This document shows positions 52,098 through 60,785 of a stretch of DNA of 64,000 nt, piece after piece. Each line of letters begins with the position of its first letter. Position 1 is the first letter of the stretch. Under the pieces are notes generated by a model that was not told the origin of the DNA, did no database searches, and was given only the letters and a program-made list of their open reading frames with translations. The position numbers and the translations under genes are program-made. Source of the DNA: Anaerolineae bacterium (GTDB lineage: Bacteria > Chloroflexota > Anaerolineae > 4572-78 > J111); assembly GCA_023382535.1 (NCBI GenBank), contig JAHDWA010000055.1, positions 7,803-71,802 on the forward strand. The letters are read 5' to 3'.

Positions 52098-52544
52098 TTT
52101 AATAAAGATTACCTTTACACGCCCAGCCCCGGTCCGGGCGAAGTGCGGGTGAAGGTAGCCTGGTCGGGGGTAAACCCGTCAGATGTTAAAACGCGGGCCG
52201 GCCTGCGGACCAAAACCCTACCGTTTCCGCGCATTATTCCCCACAGCGACGGTGCGGGAGTGATTGATCAGGTGGGGCCCAATGTTCCACCCACCCGCAT
52301 CGGCGAGCGTGTTTGGCTCTGGAATGCCGCCTGGAATCGCCCTTTTGGCACGGCGGCCCAATACGTTGTGCTGCCGTCTGAGCAGGCCGTTTCGCTACCC
52401 CAGGCGGTTGATCTCGCCGCCGGGGCCTGCCTGGGCATCCCGGCCTTGACTGCTTACCACGCGGTCACTGTAGCTGGCGGCGTAGCTGGCAAGCGGGTGC
52501 TGGTGGCCGGGGGCGCCGGGGCGGTCGGCCATTATGTCATATAC
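52098..52544 (+). pseudogene. remnant of a zinc-type alcohol dehydrogenase / quinone oxidoreductase
   Basis: The frame from 52098 reads YTPSPGPGEVRVKVAWSGVN, PSDVKTRAG, IIPHSDGAGVIDQVG, RVWLW and ACLGIPALTAYHAV, ending GKRVLVAGGAGAVGHYV. This is the N-terminal half of a medium-chain dehydrogenase up to its nucleotide-binding GAGAVG. The first 20 or so residues are missing (a stop codon and the palindromic repeat stand there), and everything after GHYV is lost. The frame then runs without a stop into the ATPase downstream, but the joining residues look like non-coding DNA, so this is a doubly truncated relic, not a fusion protein. Confidence 0.85.
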
Positions 52545-52616
52545 TGTTTACATCTTTGTGGAATTTTTAATCTTCTTAAGCTCATCTCCGGCAGACCCAT
52601 ATTGAGCTTTGGGCTA

Positions 52617-52645
52617 TTGAAGCCAGAGCCGAGTCATGCTATACT
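52617..52645 (+). promoter_or_regulatory. sigma70-type promoter of the STAND/TPR ATPase
   Basis: TTGAAG at 52617-52622, a 17-base spacer and TATACT at 52640-52645, with TG three bases before the -10 (extended). It predicts a start near 52652, about 70 bases before the ATPase ATG and inside the open frame that joins the dehydrogenase relic. This supports independent expression of the ATPase. Confidence 0.65.
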
Positions 52646-52721
52646 TGGCTTAACAAAGCAAAACACCATTTGGCAACGCAAAATTCCGCAGAAAGTGAGC
52701 GTCGCTCGCGACCAGGCGCCT

Positions 52722-55478
52722 ATGTCCCGTCGAGACGATTTACAGCGATTAATTATCAACTACGGCCGGCGCTTGCAGAAGCTGCAAGAGCAGCAGGCGC
52801 TTATGGGCCTGGACACGCCGCCTCATATCTTGATCGAAATCGAGGATATTCAGGCCAAGATAGCCGAGCTGGAAGAGAAACTGGCTGCCCTGGACGAGGC
52901 CGGTTTTGCCGCCGAACTCCCCTACTCAGCGCCAGAGCAACAGGCTCAGCCGCAGGTCCAACCCGCTTCTCAGAGCAGTCCTCAATCGTCGCCCCAACAG
53001 ATGATCTTTGTCGGCCGCCAGGTTCAACTGGCCGAGTTGGAGCGTCACTGGCAGGAGACTTATCACCGGCAGCGAGGTAAAGTTGTCTTCCTGGCGGGTG
53101 AGGCCGGCATTGGTAAAACCACTTTGGTGCGGGCATTCAGCCAGGATACGCTGCAGAAGTACCCGCGGATGCAGTACGCTTATGCCCAATGCGATCAGAT
53201 TGCCGGGGACATTTCACCCTATGCCCCCTTTGTGCAACTGCTCAACAAATTGACCGAGCAAGCCACCCGGCGGGGTAAGCATTGGTCGGTCGAGTTTATC
53301 CGCGAGATTGGCCCGGATATTCTGGGCATGGTCCCCGTCGCCGGCCCTATCCTGGCCACCGCCGCCAAAAGCGCCGATTTTGCCTGGAGGAAACGCCGGC
53401 AGGAGGACAGTGATCTCGACCGGCCCAGCCGGTTCAGCCAGCAAGACATTTTTCAACAATTCACCGACACTTTCCGCAACCTGGCTCGCCGCAAAAACCC
53501 GTTACTGCTCTTTATTGATGACTGGCACTGGGCTGATACCAGCTCGACCAACCTGCTCTTTCATCTGGCCCGCCAACTGAGCGATGTACCTATCTTGCTC
53601 CTGGCGGCCTATCGCCCGCACGATGTCCAGGCCCGGCAGCACCCCATTCTGGCCGTCCGGACCGAAATGGAACGGTACCAGCTTTGCACCAGCCTGTCCC
53701 TGGATTTTCTCGACCGCGATGATGTGCTGGATTATCTGGCCCACCGCTTTCCGCAAGCTCAATTTGAGCCACCTTTCATTGATTGGTTGTTAGACATTAC
53801 CAGTGGCAACGCCCTCTTTACGACCGAGTACGTGAATTTGTTGGTCAACGAAAAGTTACTGACCCCGGATGGACGGCTGGCAAAGGACTTGGGCCGGATG
53901 TTACCCCCGGCCAACGTCGAGGCAGTCATTCGCAGCCGGTTAAGCTTTCTGGACCGGGAAGCGCGAGATATGCTGGCCTATGGCAGTGTCGAGGGAGAGC
54001 AGTTCACAACCTTTCTGCTCAGCCGCCTGTTGGACCTTAAGCCGTTGCTGCTGCTCAAGCGGCTGCGCACCATCGAGGAAACCCACCAGCTTATCGTGAG
54101 CCGGGGCCAGCAAACCGTCTATGAGCAACAAACCACCGTCTACCGCTTTATCCATACCCTGATCCATCTCACCCTATATAACTCGCTAGAAGCAGAAGAA
54201 CGGGTTGAAATCAATCGCCTGCTGCTGAATCTACGCGGCCAGATTTACGAGCAAGCTGACGAGGCAACTAAAGCCCGTTTGTTGCCTGATTTGCTGGGCC
54301 ATGCGGCCGAAGCCCAGGATTACCTGGCCGAAGCTCGGTATGCCTTGGCAGCGTCTGAAAATACCGTCAACAAGTACGCTCCCGACGAGGTGTTGAAGCA
54401 GTGTGAGCGGGGATTAGTAGCGCTTGAGAAAGTCACTGGCCAGGTTGCCGAAGTGCAAAAGCTGCAAACAGATTTACTGCTGCAACTTAGCAAAACCGTG
54501 TATTTTACCAGCAAATGGCAGCAGGGCTTGGAAACCTGCCGTCAAGCCGAGGCGTTGGCCAGAAAAACCAATGATAAAGCCAGACTGGCCGAGGTCTTAA
54601 ACAATCTGGGTTGGATCTTGCGGCATCTCGGGCGCTTTGACCAATCCCTCCACAGTTATAATGAGGCAATGAGCCTGGCCGAACACTTAGGCGATACCGT
54701 AACGCTGAACTGGGCTAACAATGGCATTGGCTTAATTCTTTGGAGGCAGGGTCATTACGATCAGGCGTTACAATGGTTTCAGCAAGTATCGGCTTCTGCT
54801 GAGAAAATCGGCAACAAAAAACAGATGGCTTTAGCCTATCACTCCCTGGCTAACATCTACAGCCATCAAGGCAGCTACGATGAGGCGGTGATTTGGTATA
54901 GTAAAGCGATAGCCATCAATGAGGAGGCCGGAAACAAACTTGAGTTAGCCTGGAATTACAATAATTTGGCTATTATCAAGGCCCATCAGGACAAAGATGG
55001 TGAAGCGATAGAACTATTTCGGAAAACCTTAACGATCTCGCAAGAAGCGACGTTTAAGCGAGGGGAAGCAGCAGCTTTAGCAGGTATCGGCAGCATCTAC
55101 AGAAGACAAGGGGATTATGAGCAGGCCCTGGATAACTATCGCCAGTCCCAGTCAATCAATGAAATCATGGGAGAACAACGGGGCCTGGGTTGGAATTACA
55201 ACAACATCGGCCTCATTTATCAGGACCTGGGGGATTATGATCAGGCGTTGGAGCTATATCAAAAGGCCCTGACAATTTGGCAGGAAATGGGCTTTAAGCG
55301 CGAAGAGGCTCAAACAAGACATAACATCGGCATTGTTCACGAAACCCAGGCTCATTATACTCAAGCTCTTGCCTGCTACCGTCAGGCCTTGACCCTCCGC
55401 GAAACATTAAACAACTCCAATGACATCACCGAAACCCGCCGGCGTATTGCCGAAATTGAGGCCAAATTGACCGAGTGA
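52722..55478 (+). CDS. STAND-type AAA ATPase with N-terminal coiled coil and TPR array
   Basis: A 918-residue cytosolic protein. Residues 1-60 form a helical domain (LQRLIINYGRRLQKLQEQQA, HILIEIEDIQAKIAELEEKL), similar to N-terminal modules of other STAND NTPases. An AAA_16-like ATPase follows: FVGRQVQLAELERHW near 96, Walker A LAGEAGIGKTTLV near 124-136 and Walker B LLLFIDDWHWADTSS near 250. A helical region and a long TPR array (about 540-915; for example RGLGWNYNNIGLIYQDLGDYDQALELYQKAL) end the protein. There is no recognisable output domain, so it may act through partners. The start at ATG 52722 begins the conserved domain; the upstream open frame is a dehydrogenase relic. Confidence 0.87.
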   Translation: MSRRDDLQRLIINYGRRLQKLQEQQALMGLDTPPHILIEIEDIQAKIAELEEKLAALDEAGFAAELPYSAPEQQAQPQVQPASQSSPQSSPQQMIFVGRQVQLAELERHWQETYHRQRGKVVFLAGEAGIGKTTLVRAFSQDTLQKYPRMQYAYAQCDQIAGDISPYAPFVQLLNKLTEQATRRGKHWSVEFIREIGPDILGMVPVAGPILATAAKSADFAWRKRRQEDSDLDRPSRFSQQDIFQQFTDTFRNLARRKNPLLLFIDDWHWADTSSTNLLFHLARQLSDVPILLLAAYRPHDVQARQHPILAVRTEMERYQLCTSLSLDFLDRDDVLDYLAHRFPQAQFEPPFIDWLLDITSGNALFTTEYVNLLVNEKLLTPDGRLAKDLGRMLPPANVEAVIRSRLSFLDREARDMLAYGSVEGEQFTTFLLSRLLDLKPLLLLKRLRTIEETHQLIVSRGQQTVYEQQTTVYRFIHTLIHLTLYNSLEAEERVEINRLLLNLRGQIYEQADEATKARLLPDLLGHAAEAQDYLAEARYALAASENTVNKYAPDEVLKQCERGLVALEKVTGQVAEVQKLQTDLLLQLSKTVYFTSKWQQGLETCRQAEALARKTNDKARLAEVLNNLGWILRHLGRFDQSLHSYNEAMSLAEHLGDTVTLNWANNGIGLILWRQGHYDQALQWFQQVSASAEKIGNKKQMALAYHSLANIYSHQGSYDEAVIWYSKAIAINEEAGNKLELAWNYNNLAIIKAHQDKDGEAIELFRKTLTISQEATFKRGEAAALAGIGSIYRRQGDYEQALDNYRQSQSINEIMGEQRGLGWNYNNIGLIYQDLGDYDQALELYQKALTIWQEMGFKREEAQTRHNIGIVHETQAHYTQALACYRQALTLRETLNNSNDITETRRRIAEIEAKLTE

Positions 55479-55517
55479 GGAGGCAAAGAGCAGTAAATAG
55501 GGCCTCCTCACCTTTTG

Positions 55518-55590
55518 TTAAGAAAACTTAACCTAATCTTTACCCTCTCTTAAGCTCAAGTTAACTGAATCCTTAAATTAAGGTTATAAA
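55518..55590 (+). promoter_or_regulatory. Pho-box-like array 1 with -10 element
   Basis: TTAA or TTAC cores occur at 55518, 55528, 55540, 55550, 55561 and 55573, spaced 10-12 bases (mean 11), the pattern of PhoB/PhoP direct repeats. A -10 element TATAAA lies at 55585-55590, so the last repeats cover the -35 position. The array precedes two tiny genes and lies 0.7 kb upstream of pstS. PhoB/PhoR genes are not in the window. Confidence 0.65.
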
Positions 55591-55647
55591 ATCCATCTCA
55601 GATTACAGATGGATTTTTTATTAGACCACGATATAGGAGAAGTACTT

Positions 55648-55851
55648 ATGCCTGAAACAGTAGGGATGCTTGAATTGAAGATTGCTCGACTGGAGCAGCG
55701 CCTGGCGGTGATCAGACAACAACAGCGCTTGAGCCAGCCTTATCCTGAGCACAGAGCCGCTTTGCTCAGTCAAGCTCGCCATCTGCAAGCGGTTTTAGCT
55801 CAACTGAACTGGCGCCGGCCCAACTTCTTGCCGGCGCGACAGGCGGCTTGA
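55648..55851 (+). CDS. small coiled-coil-like hypothetical protein in the Pho region
   Basis: A 67-residue protein from ATG 55648, which has AGGAGA eight bases ahead; an earlier in-frame ATG at 55609 lacks a ribosome site. It is nearly all helix-forming: MLELKIARLEQRLAVIRQQQ, then LLSQARHLQAVLAQL, and a basic end RRPNFLPARQ. No known family is recognised. It is the first gene after Pho-box-like array 1 and overlaps in spacing (four-base gap) with the next small gene, so both should be induced by phosphate limitation. The role is unknown. Confidence 0.6.
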   Translation: MPETVGMLELKIARLEQRLAVIRQQQRLSQPYPEHRAALLSQARHLQAVLAQLNWRRPNFLPARQAA

Positions 55852-55855
55852 AGCG

Positions 55856-56098
55856 ATGCTAAACCGAAGCGATGACCCCCGTTTTACCCAGCTTATGAAA
55901 GCATTGGCTGCCGGCTGGGAAATAGATGAGCCGGTGCTGATCCGGTCCACCTGGCGCGAGATAACCCATCCATCCGGGACCTATCATTTTGTCTTGCGCC
56001 AAAAAGCGCAGGACAAGACCACCCTGCTGAGTTTACCCCCTTCGCCCGAATTGTTGACCTTTCTGGCCGAGCGCAAAATCAGCGTCACCCCCCTCTGA
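55856..56098 (+). CDS. small hypothetical protein in the Pho region
   Basis: An 80-residue protein starting four bases after the previous stop, probably translated by coupling. The sequence FTQLMKALAAGWEIDEPVLI, STWREITHPSGTYHFVLRQK and PELLTFLAERKISV suggests a compact alpha/beta domain. No signal peptide, membrane segment or metal motif. I have an impression of similar small proteins beside other pst loci but cannot confirm it. Pho-box-like arrays stand on both sides of this pair of genes. Function unknown. Confidence 0.6.
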   Translation: MLNRSDDPRFTQLMKALAAGWEIDEPVLIRSTWREITHPSGTYHFVLRQKAQDKTTLLSLPPSPELLTFLAERKISVTPL

Positions 56099-56109
56099 AA
56101 GACGAGTTG

Positions 56110-56187
56110 TTAAGTATTTTTAACACTCGTTTAACAGGCTCTTAAAACTCGATTAACGATACCTTTACAAGCAATCATTACTATAGA
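56110..56187 (+). promoter_or_regulatory. Pho-box-like array 2 and promoter of pstS
   Basis: TTAA or TTAC cores at 56110, 56120, 56131, 56142, 56153 and 56165 are spaced 10, 11, 11, 11 and 12 bases, an almost perfect 11-bp direct-repeat array as used by PhoB/PhoP. A -10-like TACTAT/TATAGA lies at 56179-56187. The pstS start codon is 85 bases downstream. Confidence 0.75.
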
Positions 56188-56271
56188 TAAGGTTGGCATT
56201 CATTAAGAGTCGGGATACCGAAAAGCTCAAAATGCAAAAACTATTTAATTAATTGGAGGAGAATCCGTAGT

Positions 56272-57423
56272 ATGAAAGCCAAAGTAAGAACGATCTTGAT
56301 TTTGATGAGTATGTTACTCATCACCAGCCTGGTTGCCGCACAATGTGGCGGTGCAGCGCCAACACAACAGGCAGCCCCACAACAACCCACTCAAGCAGCC
56401 GAGCCAACTGAGGCGGCTGAACCCACCCCGATAGCCCCGGCGCAACCGACTGAGGCCGCAGCCGAGCCGACCGAAGCAGCGACAACGGAAGCAGCGGCGA
56501 CAGAAGAGGCCATGGCCGGGAGTGGGGTCGAATTACCGGAGGTCAATCCGTTGGACGTGAGCGGGGATATTATCACCGCCGGCAGCTCGACGGTCTTTCC
56601 TCTGACCGAACGCATAGCCGAACGTTTCCAGGACGAGGGCTATGCCGGCAACATCACCGTGGACAGCATCGGCACCGGTGCTGGCTTTGAACGCTTCTGT
56701 GTCGCCGGAGAGACGGACATCTCCAATGCCTCCCGCGCCATCAAAGAGGAAGAATTCGCCAGTTGTGAATCTATTGGCCGCACCCCCATCGAGTTCCGCG
56801 TCGGCACCGATGCCCTGGCCGTGGTGGTCAGCGCTGAAAATGACTTTGTGACCGATGTGACCCTGGAAGAGTTGGCCCTGCTCTTCTCCACCGCCCAGAA
56901 ATGGTCCGATGTCCGCCCCCACTGGCCCGCCGAAGACATCCTCCGTTTCAGCCCCGGCACCGACAGCGGTACTTATGACTACTTCCTCGAAGCGGTCATG
57001 GACCCCTACTATGTCAAAGAGGACGCCGATGAAGGCAAGGGGGAGGAAGCCATCCTGAGCGCGGCCAGTCTCCAACTCAGTGAGGACGACAATGTTCTGG
57101 CTCAGGGCGTCGAAGGCAGCCCCTATGCCATCGGCTACTTCGGTTATGCCTACTACAATGCCAACCAGGGAGCACTGAATGCCGTCAGCGTCAACGGCAT
57201 CGAACCGACCGAACAAACCGCCGAGGATGGAACCTATCCTCTGGCTCGGCCCTTGTTCATCTACAGCGCCGCCAATGTCATGGCCGAGAAACCCCAGGTT
57301 GCTGCCTTCATCAACTTCTACCTCTCCTTTGTCAACGAAGAAGTGTTGGACGTGGGTTACTTCCCCGCCTCTGCCACCGCGCTCGATACCGCCAAAAATA
57401 ATTGGCTCGACGCCAGCGATTAA
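56272..57423 (+). CDS. pstS: phosphate-binding lipoprotein PstS
   Basis: A 383-residue phosphate-binding protein. The signal peptide ends ITSLVAAQCGG, so the Cys is probably lipidated although Gln before it is unusual. A Pro/Ala/Glu/Thr linker (about 28-85) leads to the PstS fold: [51 protein letters not shown] and, in the C-terminal lobe, GYFGYAYYNANQ and [18 protein letters not shown]. The residues that contact phosphate in known PstS (SST, ASR, D, SGT) are all present. The ribosome site is TTGGAGGAG. It is preceded by Pho-box-like array 2 and followed by a palindrome and pstC. Confidence 0.93.
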   Translation: MKAKVRTILILMSMLLITSLVAAQCGGAAPTQQAAPQQPTQAAEPTEAAEPTPIAPAQPTEAAAEPTEAATTEAAATEEAMAGSGVELPEVNPLDVSGDIITAGSSTVFPLTERIAERFQDEGYAGNITVDSIGTGAGFERFCVAGETDISNASRAIKEEEFASCESIGRTPIEFRVGTDALAVVVSAENDFVTDVTLEELALLFSTAQKWSDVRPHWPAEDILRFSPGTDSGTYDYFLEAVMDPYYVKEDADEGKGEEAILSAASLQLSEDDNVLAQGVEGSPYAIGYFGYAYYNANQGALNAVSVNGIEPTEQTAEDGTYPLARPLFIYSAANVMAEKPQVAAFINFYLSFVNEEVLDVGYFPASATALDTAKNNWLDASD

Positions 57424-57453
57424 GGCTTTGCATGTTTGAGTAATCCTGTGAGT

Positions 57454-57482
57454 GGTAGGTCACGCTTGAAGCGTGACCTACC
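57454..57482. repeat. near-perfect palindrome between pstS and pstC
   Basis: GGTAGGTCACGCTT (57454-57467) and AAGCGTGACCTACC (57469-57482) form a 14-bp stem with a one-base loop. It may stabilise the pstS message over the rest of the operon. It shares the CTT-N-AAG centre with the palindrome at 4017-4049. Confidence 0.75.
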
Positions 57483-57558
57483 GTTATTTCATCAAAATGG
57501 TCATATCAAGGACAAAGCTTTGTCACCCCAAAATTTTTTGAAAGGAATATCAAAACAT

Positions 57559-58515
57559 ATGGCCATAGGAGCTTCTACCTCAGCCGTCACCAGCGCTGAA
57601 GCCGCCGTGGCCAGCGCGGGCCTGCGCAAGCGGCTGCGTTTAGGCGAAGCGCTGATTCAGGGCTTTCTGTTCGCCTCCGGCGCCATCTCCATTTTTACCA
57701 CGCTGGGCATTGTCTTTGTGCTGACGGAGGAGGCCTGGCTCTTCTTTGGCAGCGATGAGGTCAGCCTGGTTGAATTTTTCACCAGCACCACCTGGCAGCC
57801 GGCCATCAAAGAATTTGGAATCTGGCCCCTGGTTAACGCCACCTTGATGACCAGCACCATCGCCATGCTGGTCGCTTTGCCGTTGGGCTTGTTTGCCGCC
57901 ATCTACCTGAGCGAATATGCCAGCCCGCGCACTCGCGGCCTATTCAAGCCTATTCTGGAGGTGCTGGCGGGTATCCCCACGGTCGTGTATGGGTATTTTG
58001 CCCTGACCTTTATGACCCCTCTGCTGCGGACGATTTTCGGCTCTGGGGTGGTCGAAATTTATAACACTGCCTCAGCCGGGCTGGTGCTGGGCATCCTGAT
58101 CCTGCCCCTGATTGCCTCGATGAGTGAGGACTCGCTCCACGCTGTGCCTGGCGCTCTGCGGGAAGCCTCGTATGGGCTGGGTGCAACCAAGCTGGAAACA
58201 TCCTTTAAGGTGGTGCTGCCGGCGGCTCTGTCGGGCATTACGGCGGCTTTTGTGGTGGGCATCTCGCGGGCGGTGGGTGAAACCATGATTGTGGCCCTGG
58301 CCGCCGGGGCTGGCCCGGCTTTCACCTTCAACCCCTTTAAGGCCGCCGAAACCATGACCGGCCACATTGTCCGGATCAGCGGCGGCGACTTAAGCTATGG
58401 CACCATTGATTACAACAGCATCTTTGCCATTGGCCTGATGCTCTTTATTATGACGTTGGCGCTTAATATCATCAGCGGCTATATTGTGCGCCACTTTCGC
58501 GAGGTGTATGAATGA
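57559..58515 (+). CDS. pstC: phosphate ABC transporter permease PstC
   Basis: A 318-residue permease. ATG 57559 has AAAGGAA upstream; the open frame reaches back to 57436, but those codons include the palindrome. Six membrane segments are visible. Family motifs include ALPLGLFAAIYLSEYASPRTR, LAGIPTVVYGYFALTFMTP and the coupling loop EASYGLGATKLETSFKVVLPAALSGI, followed by ISRAVGETMIVALAAG. Its stop overlaps the pstA start (ATGA), giving translational coupling. With PstA it forms the phosphate channel in the cytoplasmic membrane. Confidence 0.94.
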   Translation: MAIGASTSAVTSAEAAVASAGLRKRLRLGEALIQGFLFASGAISIFTTLGIVFVLTEEAWLFFGSDEVSLVEFFTSTTWQPAIKEFGIWPLVNATLMTSTIAMLVALPLGLFAAIYLSEYASPRTRGLFKPILEVLAGIPTVVYGYFALTFMTPLLRTIFGSGVVEIYNTASAGLVLGILILPLIASMSEDSLHAVPGALREASYGLGATKLETSFKVVLPAALSGITAAFVVGISRAVGETMIVALAAGAGPAFTFNPFKAAETMTGHIVRISGGDLSYGTIDYNSIFAIGLMLFIMTLALNIISGYIVRHFREVYE

Positions 58516-60785
58516 GCGCCAAGACAAAACCGGCTCAAACCGGCGCCTATCCTGAAAATCAAGAACTGGACCGTTTTATCAGGCTGCGTAATTTTAACGC
58601 CGGCTTTTGGCGAGTGGTCTTTATTTCATCCCTGGTTCTTGGCCTGCTGGCTTTGCTGGCGCTGCTTTACAATGTGGTCAACGAAGCCTTTGGCCTGACC
58701 GCGGTGGAGAATCAGATTGAACCAGAGACTTTGGTGTTAAGATTGCAAGAAGAGGATATGCTAGCGGTTGCCAAAGCGTCGAGTGAAGATGACAAGGTGT
58801 TGGCCGAGGGGATTATCGGCAATCCCAATGCGATTGGTTTCTTTGGCTATGCCTATTACCAGGCCAACCAGGACAGGCTGCAAGCCCTGGCGGTCAATGG
58901 GGTGACGCCTTCGGCGGAAACCGCTGAAAGCGGCGACTATCCGCTGGCCCGGCCGCTGTTCATCTATTCGGCCAGCCAGATCATGGACAAGAAACCCCAG
59001 GTGGCCGCTTTTATCAATTATTACCTGACCCATATCAACGATGAGATTGACGACGTGGGCTATTTCCCGGCCAGCGCCGAGTTACTTGACGAGGCTAAAG
59101 CGAACTGGTTAAAGGCCACCAAAGCAAAAGCCGGCCCTGCCCTGCCGGCGGTTGATCCCGCTTCAGTAGAGGGTAAGATTGCGGTGGCGGGCAGTTCAAC
59201 CGTCTTTCCGCTGACCGACCGGCTGGCGACCCGTTTTGCCGAGGGCGGCTACAGCGGCGAGATGACGGTGGACAATATTGGCACCACCGGCGGTCTGCGG
59301 CAGTTCTGCGTCCAGGGTAAGGCCGACATCGCCAACGCCAGCCGGGCCATTAAAACGGCTGAACAGGCGGCCTGTCGCAGCAAGGGCCTGGAAGTGGTCG
59401 AATTTCGGGTTGGCGCCGATGCCCTGGTGGTGGTGGTCAGCCAAGAAAACACTTTTTTGAAAGACGTGACGATTGAGCAGTTGCAGCAAATCTTTGCCGA
59501 CGCCAAAAATTGGTCAGATGTTGACCCCAGTTGGCCCAATACCCCGATTGAGCGTTACATTCCGGGGGCTGACAGCGGCACGCTGGATTTCTTTACCGAG
59601 ACAGTCTATGGCGGGGTCGAGTTAGCCGATTTGTCCAAGGATAAGCTGGTCACGCTCATTCAAACCACCCAGGATGCGCAGGGTCGAAAATTGTTAGTGT
59701 CTAAAGGCAAGCTGCGCCAACTGGAAAATGAGCAGCTTTTCTTTGAGGACAAATTTCTGACGCTAGACCTGGAGAAACACGCCGCAGAGTGCGCCGGGGC
59801 CAGGCCACCGGCTCGCTGCTCGCTGCCGGCCCGTGACCAGGAGAATGTCTATAATCTGGTTCAAGAACTGATTGTTGCGCCCAAAGTGGTGTCTACCTGG
59901 CCGTTGGTTGACTCGCTCCTCAAGCGAGAGGCCATTGAGGCAGAAGCTGCTGAAAAATTTCTTAATGCGGAAATCGAATTTCGCTCCTGGATCACCCGCG
60001 ATTTTATCCGCAAACCCCAGGCCAGCGACCCGACTCTGGCCGGCGTGCGCACGGCCATTCTCGGCTCATTGTGGACCATTGCCATCACCATAGCTACGGC
60101 CTTTCCTATCGGCGTGGGCGCGGCAATTTATCTGGAAGAGTACGCCACCGGCACAGCCAATCCTTTGCTGCGCCGGGTAAACACGATCATTCAAACGAAT
60201 ATCAATAACCTGGCCGGAGTGCCCTCTATTATCTACGGCATCCTGGGTCTGGCCATTTTTGTGCGGCTGTTGGAACCTTTCACCAGCGGCGCCTCTTTTG
60301 GAGCGGCGGCTGACCCCACCACAGCCAACGGCCGGACCATTATCTCGGCCGGGCTGACCCTGGCCCTGCTCATCCTGCCGGTGATCATCATCAATGCCCA
60401 GGAAGCGATCCGGGCGGTGCCGTTGTCGCTGCGCCAGGCGGGGATGGCCCTGGGGGCGACCAAGTGGCAAACCATCTGGGCGCATGTGCTGCCCAATGCT
60501 ATCCCCGGTATTCTAACAGGAACCATCCTGGCCGTGTCGCGGGCCATGGGTGAAACCGCGCCGCTGGTTGTTGTCGGCGCTTCGACCTTTATTACCATTG
60601 ATCCCGATACTGTTTTTGCCAAATTTACCACCCTGCCCATCCAAATTTACCAATGGACGGCCCGTCCGCAGGCCGAGTTTCGCAACATTGCAGCGGCGGC
60701 CATTGTGGTTTTGTTGATTTTACTCTTATCGCTTAACGCGTTGGCAATTATACTGCGTAACCGTTACAGCAGGAGGTTTTCATGA
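58512..60785 (+). CDS. pstA: PstA permease carrying an internal, circularly permuted PstS domain
   Basis: A 757-residue permease; PstA is usually 280-400. TM1 spans about 33-55 and is followed by [17 protein letters not shown]. Residues 77-205 match the C-terminal half of the PstS encoded upstream ([40 protein letters not shown]). After a Pro/Ala linker, residues 221-366 match its N-terminal half ([48 protein letters not shown]). The order is reversed relative to PstS, i.e. permuted, and all phosphate-contact motifs are kept. A loop (367-505, [12 protein letters not shown] ... [11 protein letters not shown]) and the permease core (510-750: [47 protein letters not shown]) follow. Start and stop overlap pstC and pstB by four bases. 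Confidence 0.92.
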   Translation: MSAKTKPAQTGAYPENQELDRFIRLRNFNAGFWRVVFISSLVLGLLALLALLYNVVNEAFGLTAVENQIEPETLVLRLQEEDMLAVAKASSEDDKVLAEGIIGNPNAIGFFGYAYYQANQDRLQALAVNGVTPSAETAESGDYPLARPLFIYSASQIMDKKPQVAAFINYYLTHINDEIDDVGYFPASAELLDEAKANWLKATKAKAGPALPAVDPASVEGKIAVAGSSTVFPLTDRLATRFAEGGYSGEMTVDNIGTTGGLRQFCVQGKADIANASRAIKTAEQAACRSKGLEVVEFRVGADALVVVVSQENTFLKDVTIEQLQQIFADAKNWSDVDPSWPNTPIERYIPGADSGTLDFFTETVYGGVELADLSKDKLVTLIQTTQDAQGRKLLVSKGKLRQLENEQLFFEDKFLTLDLEKHAAECAGARPPARCSLPARDQENVYNLVQELIVAPKVVSTWPLVDSLLKREAIEAEAAEKFLNAEIEFRSWITRDFIRKPQASDPTLAGVRTAILGSLWTIAITIATAFPIGVGAAIYLEEYATGTANPLLRRVNTIIQTNINNLAGVPSIIYGILGLAIFVRLLEPFTSGASFGAAADPTTANGRTIISAGLTLALLILPVIIINAQEAIRAVPLSLRQAGMALGATKWQTIWAHVLPNAIPGILTGTILAVSRAMGETAPLVVVGASTFITIDPDTVFAKFTTLPIQIYQWTARPQAEFRNIAAAAIVVLLILLLSLNALAIILRNRYSRRFS

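Noticed and set aside
52143..55478. A 1111-residue dehydrogenase-ATPase fusion protein
   Set aside because: The dehydrogenase part lacks both its N-terminus and its catalytic C-terminal half, the junction reads like non-coding DNA, and a good promoter and a natural start (52722) lie after the junction.
54560..55478. Repeated blocks at the end of the STAND ATPase gene as a possible DNA repeat array
   Set aside because: They are degenerate and in frame with period about 120 bases, i.e. the codons of tandem TPR units, not a CRISPR or satellite array.
57436..57558. An N-terminal extension of PstC
   Set aside because: These codons cover the palindrome at 57454-57482 and AT-rich spacer; ATG 57559 has a ribosome site and starts the conserved protein.
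58512..60785. The PstS segment in PstA as an assembly chimera
   Set aside because: The frame is uninterrupted for 2.27 kb, the inserted halves differ clearly from the upstream pstS copy at residue level, and both edges join normal PstA sequence. Chimera remains possible only if raw reads contradict it.
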